Of a DNA stretch of 64,000 nt, positions 56,948 through 63,864 are shown in pieces. Under the pieces are notes generated by a model that saw nothing but the letters and a program-made list of their open reading frames with translations, ran no database searches and was not told the origin of the DNA. The position numbers and the translations under genes are program-made. Numbering within the stretch: position 1 is the stretch's first letter; each line of letters opens with the position of its first letter. This DNA is from Chryseobacterium sp. FH2 (lineage in GTDB: Bacteria > Bacteroidota > Bacteroidia > Flavobacteriales > Weeksellaceae), in contig NZ_LFNE01000001.1 in assembly GCF_001045455.1 (NCBI RefSeq), forward strand, positions 434,001 to 498,000. Direction: 5' to 3'.

Positions 56948-57480
56948 TGGAAAAATTCCCAAGAATAGAAACAGAAAGGCTTATTTTATCTGAATTAAAA
57001 GAATCAGACTTACCTTTTGTGGTTGAATATCTTCAGGATAAAATTTTCTCAGATCTTACTTCCAATATTCCTTACCCTTATCATATAGAAGATGCAGAAT
57101 TTTGGTTGAAAATGTCAAGAGAAGTATTTGGGAAGAAGAAAGGATTCACATTTGCGATTCGAGATAAAGAAGAAAAAATTATTGGTGCAATCGGACTTCA
57201 CGACGAAGGTTCTGATAAAGCAGAATTAGGTTATTGGATAGGAAAACCTTTTTGGAGTAAAGGCTATGTAACCGAAGCAGCAAAGGCGGTTGTTAATTTT
57301 GGTTTTAAAGAATTAGGTTTTAATAAAATATATGCAACTTACTTTCCTCACAATCCAGCGTCAGGAAAAATAATGCAAAAACTAGGAATGGAAAAGGAAG
57401 CTGTCCTGAAGCAGCATCTTAAGAAGGACGGAAAATATTACGATATTACGATGTATTCCATTTTTAAAAATAAAGATTAA
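56947..57480 (+). CDS. GNAT family N-acetyltransferase (RimJ/RimL-like)
   Basis: A 177-residue acetyltransferase of the RimJ/RimL type, starting MEKFPRIETERLILSELKES. The acetyl-CoA site is in ELGYWIGKPFWSKGYVTEAAKAVVNFGF, and NPASGKIMQKLGMEKEAVLKQH is the typical C-terminal segment. The acceptor, a protein N-terminus or a small amine, cannot be told. It is translationally coupled to coaX and its last bases overlap the convergent tadA stop. Confidence 0.92.
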   Translation: MEKFPRIETERLILSELKESDLPFVVEYLQDKIFSDLTSNIPYPYHIEDAEFWLKMSREVFGKKKGFTFAIRDKEEKIIGAIGLHDEGSDKAELGYWIGKPFWSKGYVTEAAKAVVNFGFKELGFNKIYATYFPHNPASGKIMQKLGMEKEAVLKQHLKKDGKYYDITMYSIFKNKD

Positions 57481-57908
57481 CGCTTTGATTTAAAAAAATC
57501 TTTTACAATTGTAGAGCACTCATATTCCATGATTCCTGTTATGATTTCGGTTTTGGGGTGAAGATTCAGGTGCTTATTAATAAAACCTCTTTGTTCGTCT
57601 CTAGCTCCAATGACAACCTTCGTGATTTGCGACCAGGAAAGCGCTCCGGAACACATCACGCAAGGTTCTAAAGTCACATACATTATACAGTTTTTAAGAT
57701 ATTTACCGCCTAAAAAATTAGCGGCAGAAGTTATTGCCTGCATTTCTGCATGGGCCGTAACATCATTGAGGGTTTCTGTAAGGTTGTGGGCCCTTGCAAT
57801 CACCCGATCATTTGAAACTATTACACAGCCAATGGGAACCTCGTCTTTTTCCAATGCCGCCTCGGCTTCCTGTAAAGCCATTTTCATGTAATATTCGTTG
57901 GTAAACAT
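57477..57908 (-). CDS. tadA: tRNA-specific adenosine deaminase TadA (nucleoside deaminase family)
   Basis: A 143-residue zinc deaminase. H53-A-E55 is the first zinc-site motif and PCVMCSGAL (C83, C86) the second. The N-terminus MKMALQEAEAALEKDEVPIGCVIV fits TadA, which makes inosine at position 34 of tRNA-Arg. A related guanine or cytosine deaminase cannot be excluded but the length and motifs favour TadA. It is 5 bp downstream of a TonB-like gene on the same strand. Confidence 0.92.
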   Translation of the reverse strand: MFTNEYYMKMALQEAEAALEKDEVPIGCVIVSNDRVIARAHNLTETLNDVTAHAEMQAITSAANFLGGKYLKNCIMYVTLEPCVMCSGALSWSQITKVVIGARDEQRGFINKHLNLHPKTEIITGIMEYECSTIVKDFFKSKR

Positions 57909-57913
57909 TTATA

Positions 57914-58537
57914 TTAATCAATATTCATTGTTAAAGGAAGCTGGTAGTGAAATCTTGCAGGGCCACCGTTGATAATAGCCGGTGAAAATTTGTCAGGAAT
58001 AGAGTAGAGGGCAATTTCAGCCTGTCTGTTGAATGTGAAATTATCTCCCTGAGCCTTAACGTTAGTAATGGTTCCATCTTTCTCAACGATAAAAGCAACA
58101 TTGGTTTTGATAGTTTTTGTTTCCGTATAAACGCCTTCAGTATAAAAAGCATTGACAACTTCCTGTCTCAAGGCATCGATTCCTCCGGGAAATTTTGCTT
58201 CTTTATCTATGGCAGGAGATAAGTCACCTATTTTTTCCGGATTTAAACTCTTATTTTGGATTTTTTTTAAATCTTCAAGGTTTTTTACTTTTAATAAAGC
58301 TCCAATCAGCGCTACATTTTCAATGCTGTCCATTTTTTTCATGAAAAGATTAAAGTCCTGTGTAATGAGAGCTTTGTTGAATGTATTTGTTTCGGCATCA
58401 AATTTTTTCTTGAATTCATTGTTCAGCATCCCTCTATGCTGATTGTAAAAGTTTTTCACATTCTTAAATTCCTCCGTCTGTTGCGAAAAACAAAAAGAAG
58501 ATATGAAGCCAAACAAACAAAGAAATAAAGTCTTCAC
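57914..58537 (-). CDS. TonB C-terminal domain-like secreted protein
   Basis: A 207-residue protein with a signal peptide (MKTLFLCLFGFISSFCFSQQ). Residues 125-207 look like a TonB C-terminal domain (FPGGIDALRQEVVNAF ... TNVAFIVEKDGTITNVKAQG). No N-terminal membrane anchor or Pro-rich linker is seen, so it is not a classical TonB energy transducer. It is upstream of tadA on the same strand, 5 bp away. Confidence 0.82.
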   Translation of the reverse strand: MKTLFLCLFGFISSFCFSQQTEEFKNVKNFYNQHRGMLNNEFKKKFDAETNTFNKALITQDFNLFMKKMDSIENVALIGALLKVKNLEDLKKIQNKSLNPEKIGDLSPAIDKEAKFPGGIDALRQEVVNAFYTEGVYTETKTIKTNVAFIVEKDGTITNVKAQGDNFTFNRQAEIALYSIPDKFSPAIINGGPARFHYQLPLTMNID

Positions 58538-58582
58538 TTTTGATATATTTATGTAAATGTAATCAAAAAAACTTTATTGCCT

Positions 58583-59503
58583 TTATTCTTCAAAGTATCT
58601 GTTTAAAGATTCCTGTAAATGATTCCGAATATCATCAACTAAGATTTTCGGTTCTAAAACCTGCACTTCTTTTCCGTATGATAAAATCTCCTGCATAAAG
58701 TCATAAGTAGGATGCAGGAAAAATTCAAAATAAATTTCTTCCAGTGTTTCTTTCGTCTCTTTCTGTGACTGATGAAGAGGAAAGCTTCTGATGTACTCTC
58801 CCTGATGTCTGCTGCATTTTAGAACAATTTTCTGAGGTTTTTGCTCAGCTAAATTCATGACTCCGAAAGCATTTTTAAAATGTTCCCTGAAATTATAATT
58901 ATATTTTTCTTTGAATTTGGTGTTGCTTACATCCAGGTAATTAATTCTGTCTAAACCGAAAGATTTCAGTATTTTATCTTTGGTATCGATCGCAATAAGG
59001 TACCATCTGTCTTTAGATTCTTTTAAAGCTAATGGATGAACTTTTCGGGAGGTCATCAGCTTGTTCTTATAATTGTAATGCTCAAAACTTACCACTCTTT
59101 TGTTACGAATGGCAAAAAAAAGATCATAATAATTTTCGATTCCTGTTGGCTTTCTGCTTTCAAAAAAGATGAAATTTGAGAAATCTGGATGGAGGTTCAG
59201 CGCGTTGCTTACCTGAAAAGATTCCAGTAATTTTTGATTGTATTCATCTACTTCCATGATGGGACGGCTTTCGATATAATAACGATTGTCACCCTTCTTT
59301 TTGTTGTGAATGGAGAGGTTAAAAAGATCGGAAATCTCACGAATATCCCTCTGCAACGTACGTATTGAATAGCTTTTGATCCCTGCATCCTGAAATTCGA
59401 ATGAGTTTAAAAGATAGTCCTCCAACTGCGAATAGGTAGCCGGTGAACTTTCTAATCTTTTTATAATTAAGGCATATCTTGTCAGGTAAAAATCTTTTTT
59501 CAT
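58583..59503 (-). CDS. WYL domain transcriptional regulator (YafY-like)
   Basis: A 306-residue regulator. An N-terminal helix-turn-helix region (residues 1-60, including YSIRTLQRDIREISDLFNL) is followed by a WYL domain near residue 160 (DRWYLIAID) and a WCX-like C-terminus. WYL domains sense nucleic acid or nucleotide ligands. The frame opens with GTG at 59521, but that codon lies on the TATATTTG box, so the ATG at 59503 is chosen. A palindrome CGACA-N5-TGTCG upstream is a candidate operator. Confidence 0.9.
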   Translation of the reverse strand: MKKDFYLTRYALIIKRLESSPATYSQLEDYLLNSFEFQDAGIKSYSIRTLQRDIREISDLFNLSIHNKKKGDNRYYIESRPIMEVDEYNQKLLESFQVSNALNLHPDFSNFIFFESRKPTGIENYYDLFFAIRNKRVVSFEHYNYKNKLMTSRKVHPLALKESKDRWYLIAIDTKDKILKSFGLDRINYLDVSNTKFKEKYNYNFREHFKNAFGVMNLAEQKPQKIVLKCSRHQGEYIRSFPLHQSQKETKETLEEIYFEFFLHPTYDFMQEILSYGKEVQVLEPKILVDDIRNHLQESLNRYFEE

Positions 59504-59520
59504 TGCTAAAGTTTCTACCA

Positions 59521-59554
59521 CAAATATATGAGCTTAATGCGACAAAAGGTGTCG
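59521..59554 (-). promoter_or_regulatory. Promoter and candidate operator of the WYL regulator
   Basis: On the minus strand, TATATTTG (59528-59521) lies 17 nt before the ATG. An inverted repeat CGACA (59540-59544) - 5 nt - TGTCG (59550-59554) covers the -33 region, where a repressor would block RNA polymerase. Binding is inferred only. Confidence 0.45.
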
Positions 59555-59645
59555 TATTTTATTTTTTCATGAAAGAGATTTTCAAAGAATATGGGGCCAT
59601 TAAAAATTAGAATCTATATTTTCGTCATACTTTTATTTTTCCACT

Positions 59646-59780
59646 AGCGTTAAAGCACTATCCGCCACCTCTTATCCAAAACCGAAAATCTCATCAATAA
59701 ATTTATTAAGGTCTGTGAACAAAGCTTCGCTTCCTTTCCTCAGTCTGGCAGAGATAAAGGTAATAAAATCTATTAGCTAT
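59646..59780 (-). pseudogene. Decayed pre-toxin remnant (cassette F)
   Basis: Read on the minus strand right after the hairpin, the frame gives LIDFITFISARLRKGSEALF...DEIFGFG, a stop, then EVADSALT. The same peptide without the stop is present at the start of cassette C (62700-62846). The reading frame has an in-frame TAA where the copy has a glutamate codon, and the homology ends near 59646. It has no start codon and no immunity gene. Confidence 0.75.
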
Positions 59781-59809
59781 AAAAAAACCGCTTCGGGAGA
59801 AGCGGTTTA
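59781..59809 (-). terminator. Cassette hairpin terminator after the second immunity gene of cassette E
   Basis: The stem AAACCGCTTC / GAAGCGGTTT with a 4-nt loop is followed on the minus strand by T7 and then ATAGCTAATAG. It is one of four related hairpins in the toxin array. Confidence 0.85.
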
Positions 59810-59812
59810 AAA

Positions 59813-60121
59813 TTAAGGTCTTTTACTTTGTATAAAATATTTATTCTTTTCTTCATCATAACCTAAAGTTATTGAGCCATTACGAAAAGAAATATCAATA
59901 GGGTTTTTGTCTTCATCTAAAATTAATAAATGAGCACCAACATTTCGTCCATAATCTTCCGCTCCATATTGAAAACTAACCAACCAAGTATTCTTATTCT
60001 TAATCAAATATTCACCCTTATCAAATTTAACATTAATATTATCTTTTTTATCATAATCAAAACTTATGTCTTCCATAATTTTAACACCGAGATTTAATGC
60101 TTCTTCTTTTGTTAAGTTCAT
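59813..60121 (-). CDS. Immunity-type protein, paralogue of the preceding gene
   Basis: A 102-residue acidic protein starting MNLTKEEALNLGVKIMEDISF. It aligns over its whole length with the 103-residue product of the gene 2 bp upstream, sharing KEDYGRNVGA-type and SFRNGSITLGYDEEK segments. It contains no signal peptide. Its position after a toxin fragment and in front of the cassette hairpin suggests an immunity protein, perhaps from a cassette whose toxin was lost. The exact family is not recognised with certainty. Confidence 0.7.
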   Translation of the reverse strand: MNLTKEEALNLGVKIMEDISFDYDKKDNINVKFDKGEYLIKNKNTWLVSFQYGAEDYGRNVGAHLLILDEDKNPIDISFRNGSITLGYDEEKNKYFIQSKRP

Positions 60122-60123
60122 AA

Positions 60124-60435
60124 TTAAGGAAATTTCTTTGCTACAAAATACTTATCTTTTTCTTCATCATAACCTAACGTGATGGAGCCATTACGAAAAG
60201 AAATATCTATCCCTTTTTTCAATTCGTCATCAATTATCAAATTTGCACCAACATTTCGTCCGTAATCTTCTTTACCATAAGGAAACCCTACTAACCAAGA
60301 ATTATTAGAAATTACTTTTGTTTCGCTCTTGTCAGTATAAACCGCAATAATATTATCTGATTCATCAAATAAGAAACTAATATCTTTCATTATTTTTAGT
60401 CCCAATTCTATTGCTTCCTTTTCTGTTAAATTCAT
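60124..60435 (-). CDS. Immunity-type protein of zincin-like toxin cassette E
   Basis: A 103-residue acidic protein (MNLTEKEAIELGLKIMKDIS). The core SWLVGFPYGKEDYGRNVGA and SFRNGSITLGYDEEKDKYFV resembles YrhB/Imm35-like immunity domains, a weak assignment. It begins 6 bp after the stop of an HExxH toxin fragment, the normal toxin-immunity arrangement, and is followed by a paralogue. Immunity proteins bind and neutralise the toxin inside the cell. Confidence 0.72.
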   Translation of the reverse strand: MNLTEKEAIELGLKIMKDISFLFDESDNIIAVYTDKSETKVISNNSWLVGFPYGKEDYGRNVGANLIIDDELKKGIDISFRNGSITLGYDEEKDKYFVAKKFP

Positions 60436-60441
60436 ATCAAG

Positions 60442-60949
60442 TTATTTTATTGTTTTCTCTAATTCTTCTACTAATTTTGGTATTCCACCTTGTTTTCTAC
60501 ATTCTGTTAGATAATACTTATAAGATTCCAAAATCTCTTCTTGCGTCCAGCGGTGTTTTTGCTTCCAAACCCTTTCCCAGACTAATTCTTCGAGTTGCCA
60601 ATTTGGCGTGTTATGATATTCTGTAAAACCTAATTTTTTGAAATCATCAATATGCCACATCTCATGTTGTATGGTAAGCTCTGTTGCGTCATCACGTAAA
60701 AACATTATAGGAGGAATTTCGTGAGTTCTGCAACTTGCCAAAATATCATTCGGATAGCTTGTCCATCTTTTATAACGCTCCGGATGGCTTCTTTTTGTTA
60801 CAATTTCTACCTTCAATCCAATATCTGCATATTTTTCTTCTATGCTTTTAGCGATTTGTCTTAAAGTACTTCTTCTGTATCGTTGTCCCCCTCCTGCTCC
60901 TTTTTGTGCTTTTCTAAAAATCTCTTCATCATCACCAGAAAGATACCCC
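60442..60949 (-). pseudogene. Zincin-like metallopeptidase toxin C-terminal fragment (cassette E), 5'-truncated
   Basis: The open frame has no start codon upstream of a TTG at 60816. It continues in frame to the REPIN-like element at 60950, giving about 169 codons beginning SGDDEEIFRKAQKGAGGGQR after the junction. The zinc motif is HEMWH (residues 51-55 counted from the TTG), as in the Tox-MPTase4 family of polymorphic toxins. It aligns with the HELMH fragment of cassette B around the motif. Without a delivery domain it is an orphan tip, silent unless recombined back onto the main gene. The 5' end is lost at the inserted repeat. Confidence 0.75.
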
Positions 60950-61090
60950 CCCCGATGTCGCGGATTTGCAATCCGTGACTGTATCTAACATCAATTCCCT
61001 AAAATACTAAAAAAGCAATAACACATTTTGTTATTGCTTTTATTTTTAATTGCTATTAAAAGCACTGATTGCAAATCCGCGCTATCGGGG
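60950..61090. repeat. REPIN-like inverted pair
   Basis: Two 29-bp arms (60950-60978 and 61062-61090) are inverted copies with about four mismatches. Each contains a short palindrome around GATTTGCAATC/GATTGCAAATC and ends in CCCCGAT/ATCGGGG. The 83-bp spacer has a terminator-like hairpin. This is the layout of REP doublets mobilised in trans by RAYT transposases. No RAYT gene is in the window. It occupies the boundary between cassettes D and E, where a hairpin would be expected. Confidence 0.7.
61011..61041. terminator. Hairpin inside the REPIN-like element
   Basis: The 13-bp stem AAAAGCAATAACA / TGTTATTGCTTTT with T-rich tails on both strands may terminate transcription of cassette D. Confidence 0.7.
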
Positions 61091-61098
61091 TTGGAAAT

Positions 61099-61335
61099 CT
61101 AATCTTCAGAATATTTATCCAAATAATTTTTTTGTTCTTTAGGCGTCATTTGATTCCATTCAATATCTGAAATTTCTTTTCTAATAACATTCATTTCTTC
61201 TATTTTACTTTTATTTTCTTCAATAAAAGTTTTCATTTCATTTTGTGATAAATTTACATCACTTAATTTTTTGACGATATAATCGTATTCTTCTAATTTT
61301 TTATATAATTCTGTTAAATTTTCTTTATTTCCCAT
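61099..61335 (-). CDS. Immunity-type protein of ART-like cassette D
   Basis: A 78-residue acidic, helical protein (MGNKENLTELYKKLEEYDYIV) ending MTPKEQKNYLDKYSED. It is clearly paralogous to the 84-residue protein of cassette C, which ends MTPKEQKDYLDKYSDD. It begins 8 bp after the stop of an ADP-ribosyltransferase-like fragment. No known family name is offered. Pairing with the toxin and the parallel with cassette C support an immunity role. Confidence 0.78.
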   Translation of the reverse strand: MGNKENLTELYKKLEEYDYIVKKLSDVNLSQNEMKTFIEENKSKIEEMNVIRKEISDIEWNQMTPKEQKNYLDKYSED

Positions 61336-61343
61336 AATAAATA

Positions 61344-61781
61344 TTATTTTTCTTTTAAAATTATTGTTTTAATCGGCGTTATGTAATCTTCTGGACTAGT
61401 TGACATTCTAATATCATCAACATAAAATTTTGTTTTCGATTTAAACAAAACTTCTTTTTCCTTATTGAATGTTGATAATCCTTCTATTAATCTCCCACTA
61501 TTTCCTTCTATTCTCACAAGAATTGTATGAGGTCGTCTTTCCATTGCTTTTCCAATTGCAAAATCATTATAACTGCTTGAGGTAAAATGATTATTTGTAA
61601 TTTCTTCTCCTTTCTTATACATTTTATTAATTTGTTCTTGTGTAAGATTTTCAATTTTATAAAGCAAACTTTCAGATTCATAAATAGGGAGTTTTTTCAA
61701 AGCTTCGTTCATTATCTTTTCCTGTGTCTTGTAAAATTCTGTTATTTTTATCTCGCCTCGTAATGCTAAAAAACCGCTCAA
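61344..61781 (-). pseudogene. ADP-ribosyltransferase-like toxin tip fragment (cassette D), start-less
   Basis: The first start-like codon is a TTG (61781) inside the hairpin of the preceding cassette, so this is not an autonomous gene. The frame reads through the T-tract into ALRGEIKITEFYKTQEK. It has the R-S-E elements of arginine-type ADP-ribosyltransferases: R8 in LRGE, S68-S-S70 in HFTSSSY, and E108-K-E110. The cassette C toxin has the same layout. The first 100 bp of shared sequence are nearly identical to C at DNA level and the rest diverged. Confidence 0.78.
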
Positions 61782-61793
61782 ATTTGAGCGGTT
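61772..61793 (-). terminator. Cassette hairpin terminator after immunity gene C
   Basis: AACCGCTCAAATTTGAGCGGTT is a perfect 22-bp palindrome followed by T on the minus strand. The next toxin fragment starts in its T-tract. Confidence 0.82.
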
Positions 61794-61799
61794 GGCAAA

Positions 61800-62054
61800 T
61801 TAATCATCTGAATATTTGTCTAAATAATCTTTTTGCTCTTTGGGTGTCATTAAACTCCATCTTAAATCTGCGATTTCTTCAATTAATTTTTTCCTTTCAT
61901 TCATTTTTTCTTTATTTTCAATAATAAATGAATTTTTATCTTCTTCTGATAAAGAAAATGGATCATCAAACAACTTTTTTACTATAAAATCATAGTCTTT
62001 TAATTGAAGTTCTAACCCATTTATTTGTTTTTGTATTTGTTCTTCGTTATTCAT
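61800..62054 (-). CDS. Immunity-type protein of ART toxin cassette C
   Basis: An 84-residue acidic, predicted helical protein (MNNEEQIQKQINGLELQLKDYDFIV) with C-terminal MTPKEQKDYLDKYSDD. It starts 6 bp after the ART fragment stop and ends just before the cassette hairpin. It is paralogous to the cassette D protein. Each would be expected to neutralise its own toxin, because the toxins differ most in the C-terminal half. Confidence 0.8.
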   Translation of the reverse strand: MNNEEQIQKQINGLELQLKDYDFIVKKLFDDPFSLSEEDKNSFIIENKEKMNERKKLIEEIADLRWSLMTPKEQKDYLDKYSDD

Positions 62055-62060
62055 AATTTT

Positions 62061-62846
62061 TTATTTTTCTATTAATTTAATTGTTTTTATTTCGCTGTAA
62101 TCCAAAGGATTATTTGTGTTGGTAATTTCTTTCACATAAAACTTTGTTTTTGAACTAAATATTATTTCTTTTTCTTCCCTTTTAATTGATAAGCTTTCAA
62201 TCAATCGTCCATTTTTGCTTTCAATCCTTATCAATACAGAATAGGGTCTTTTCTTCATTGACTCAGCTATTGCATCCGCAGAATAAGATGTAGAAGTGAA
62301 ATGTTTATTTTCAATATCCTTTCCTACTTTATAATATTCATTTATTTGTGCATCGGTAAGATTTTCAATTCTATACAATAAATTTTCAGATTCATAAATA
62401 GGGAGTTTTTCCAAAGCTTCGTTCATCATCTTTTCCTGTGTCTTGTAAAATTCTGTTATTTTTATCTCGCCTCGTAATGCTTTGTTAAAATTCTTATAAC
62501 CTGCATTAGTAGTATAAAATTTCAAAACTGCTTCTTCTTCATATTTTAATAAATTACCAAAAGCTCTTTTTACTTTTCCATTGGATAAATCCCAGTAAAT
62601 TTCTTTAAAATCAGAATCCCTCAATAGTGTTTTTAATTCTTTAGAGATTAAGCCTGATCTGGCAGCTAACCTTCTTGCTCTTGCTGCATTTTTATCCTTA
62701 ACCCTTTTCTTCGGAGCTGTCAAAGCATTATCCGCCACCTCTTCTCCAAAACCGAAAACCTCGTCTAGAAACTTCTTAAGGTCTGTGAAGATGGCTTCTG
62801 AACCCTTCTTCAATCTATTGCTGATAAAGGTAATAAAATCTATCAG
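62061..62846 (-). pseudogene. Pre-toxin and ADP-ribosyltransferase-like toxin fragment (cassette C), start-less
   Basis: The frame is open from just after the hairpin T-tract (62846); the first start-like codon is TTG at 62813. It encodes about 260 codons. A pre-toxin segment (LIDFITFISNRLKKGSEAIF) and a Lys/Arg-rich stretch lead into a domain with R114 (LRGE), S174-T-S176 (HFTSTSY) and E214-K-E216, residues counted from 62813. This R-STS-ExE pattern is that of arginine-specific ADP-ribosyltransferases. It is the longest orphan tip of the array and shows no frameshift. Confidence 0.8.
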
Positions 62847-62850
62847 CTAT

Positions 62851-62881
62851 AAAAAAACCGCTTCGTGATGAAGCGGTTTTA
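62851..62881 (-). terminator. Cassette hairpin terminator after immunity gene B
   Basis: The stem AAAACCGCTTC / GAAGCGGTTTT with a 5-nt loop is followed by T7 on the minus strand, then ATAGCTGATAGA. Confidence 0.85.
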
Positions 62882-62886
62882 AAATT

Positions 62887-63174
62887 TTAATCTTCCCAGT
62901 CTTCTGCATAACCGTGTTCTGTCATTGTAAATAAAACCTCGCCGGTTTCTGCATCTATATATACAAAATATGGAATTTCGTCATAGCCTCTTTCTACATC
63001 ATAATAAACATTATACATATTTTTTTCCTTTTCATAATATTTACTAAAAGGATAAGGAACTTTTGTATTTTCTTTAAGTTTTATTTCATCAACTTTAGCA
63101 ATTCTTATATAATTTCTTTTTCTTTCCTCAAGGTATTTTTTCACATTTTCTAATGCTTGTTCTTTTGTTATCAT
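62887..63174 (-). CDS. YrhB/Imm35-like immunity protein (cassette B)
   Basis: A 95-residue protein starting MITKEQALENVKKYLEERKRN, a helix followed by a beta sheet, and ending AETGEVLFTMTEHGYAEDWE-D. The layout resembles the YrhB (Imm35) family of polymorphic-toxin immunity proteins. It follows the zincin-like fragment of cassette B by 5 bp and is paralogous to the protein of cassette A, which shares the last 19 residues. Confidence 0.78.
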   Translation of the reverse strand: MITKEQALENVKKYLEERKRNYIRIAKVDEIKLKENTKVPYPFSKYYEKEKNMYNVYYDVERGYDEIPYFVYIDAETGEVLFTMTEHGYAEDWED

Positions 63175-63179
63175 TTTTA

Positions 63180-63539
63180 TTATTTTAAATTCATTATTGT
63201 ATTAATATTTACACCTTGTCTTTTCTTTGGAATATCTTTTAAATCAAATGGTAATTTTTCTTTAATGGGATTCCCTGCATTATCTGTAACTCCAAATTTA
63301 TCATACCTATCATTTATATACCATTCAGCGTGTTCCAATTCTTCTCTATTCAGATATTTAGAATATTCCACCATTTTATCATAAACATATTTTTCTCTAT
63401 TTACCAAATCTTTTTCAAGAAATACAGATTTACCCAAATTCTGGCAATCCCTCAAGTGCATCAGCTCGTGGAGAAATTCGTAAACTGTTGCATTTTCTCT
63501 CAAAATCAGTTTCATATTCTTGCCATCTGTGAATCTATC
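63180..63539 (-). pseudogene. Zincin-like metallopeptidase toxin fragment (cassette B), 5'-truncated
   Basis: An ATG exists at 63515, but the open frame continues up to the preceding hairpin, and a delivery domain is missing. The zinc motif is H16-E-L-M-H20 (counted from the ATG) in FLHELMHLRDCQ. The C-terminus LKDIPKKRQGVNINTIMNLK matches the visible end of the main toxin at the right edge (cassette A). It is therefore an older tip of the same toxin type. Family: Tox-MPTase4-like, by motif. Confidence 0.78.
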
Positions 63540-63543
63540 AGCT

Positions 63544-63570
63544 AAAAAAACCGCTTCCCTCGAAGCGGCT
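63544..63570 (-). terminator. Cassette hairpin terminator after immunity gene A
   Basis: The stem CCGCTTC / GAAGCGG is followed by T7 and then AGCTGATAGATT on the minus strand. Confidence 0.83.
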
Positions 63571-63576
63571 TAAAAT

Positions 63577-63864
63577 TTAATCTTCCCAATCTTCTGCATA
63601 ACCGTGTTCTGTCATTGTAAACAAAACTTCCCCAGTTTCTGCATCAACAGAAACAAAATGAGGAATTTCGTCATAGCCTTTTTCTACATCATAAGCAACT
63701 ACATACATATTTTTTATCTGTTCATAATATTTACTAAAAGGATAGGGAACTCTCTTTTCTTTTTCTAGGTAAACTTTTTCTATAGGAGAAATTCTTAAAT
63801 AATTTCTTTTACGTTCATTGATATACTGTTCTGCAATTTCAAATGCTTTTTCTTTTGTTATCAT
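63577..63864 (-). CDS. YrhB/Imm35-like immunity protein (cassette A)
   Basis: A 95-residue protein (MITKEKAFEIAEQYINERKRN) with the same ending as the cassette B copy. Its ATG overlaps the stop codon of the toxin gene entering from the right edge (TAATG), which couples toxin and immunity translation. It is the cognate immunity gene of the current, presumably functional, toxin tip. Confidence 0.82.
   Translation of the reverse strand: MITKEKAFEIAEQYINERKRNYLRISPIEKVYLEKEKRVPYPFSKYYEQIKNMYVVAYDVEKGYDEIPHFVSVDAETGEVLFTMTEHGYAEDWED

Larger units (their letters stand above)
59504..59812. other. Spacer between the WYL gene and the toxin cassettes
   Basis: This stretch holds the WYL promoter/operator, a decayed toxin remnant (59646-59780) and the cassette hairpin (59781-59809). 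I see nothing in 59560-59645. Confidence 0.6.

Noticed and set aside
59781..63575. Repeated hairpins read as a CRISPR array
   Set aside because: Spacing is irregular (hundreds to thousands of bases), intervening sequence is coding, and no cas genes are present.
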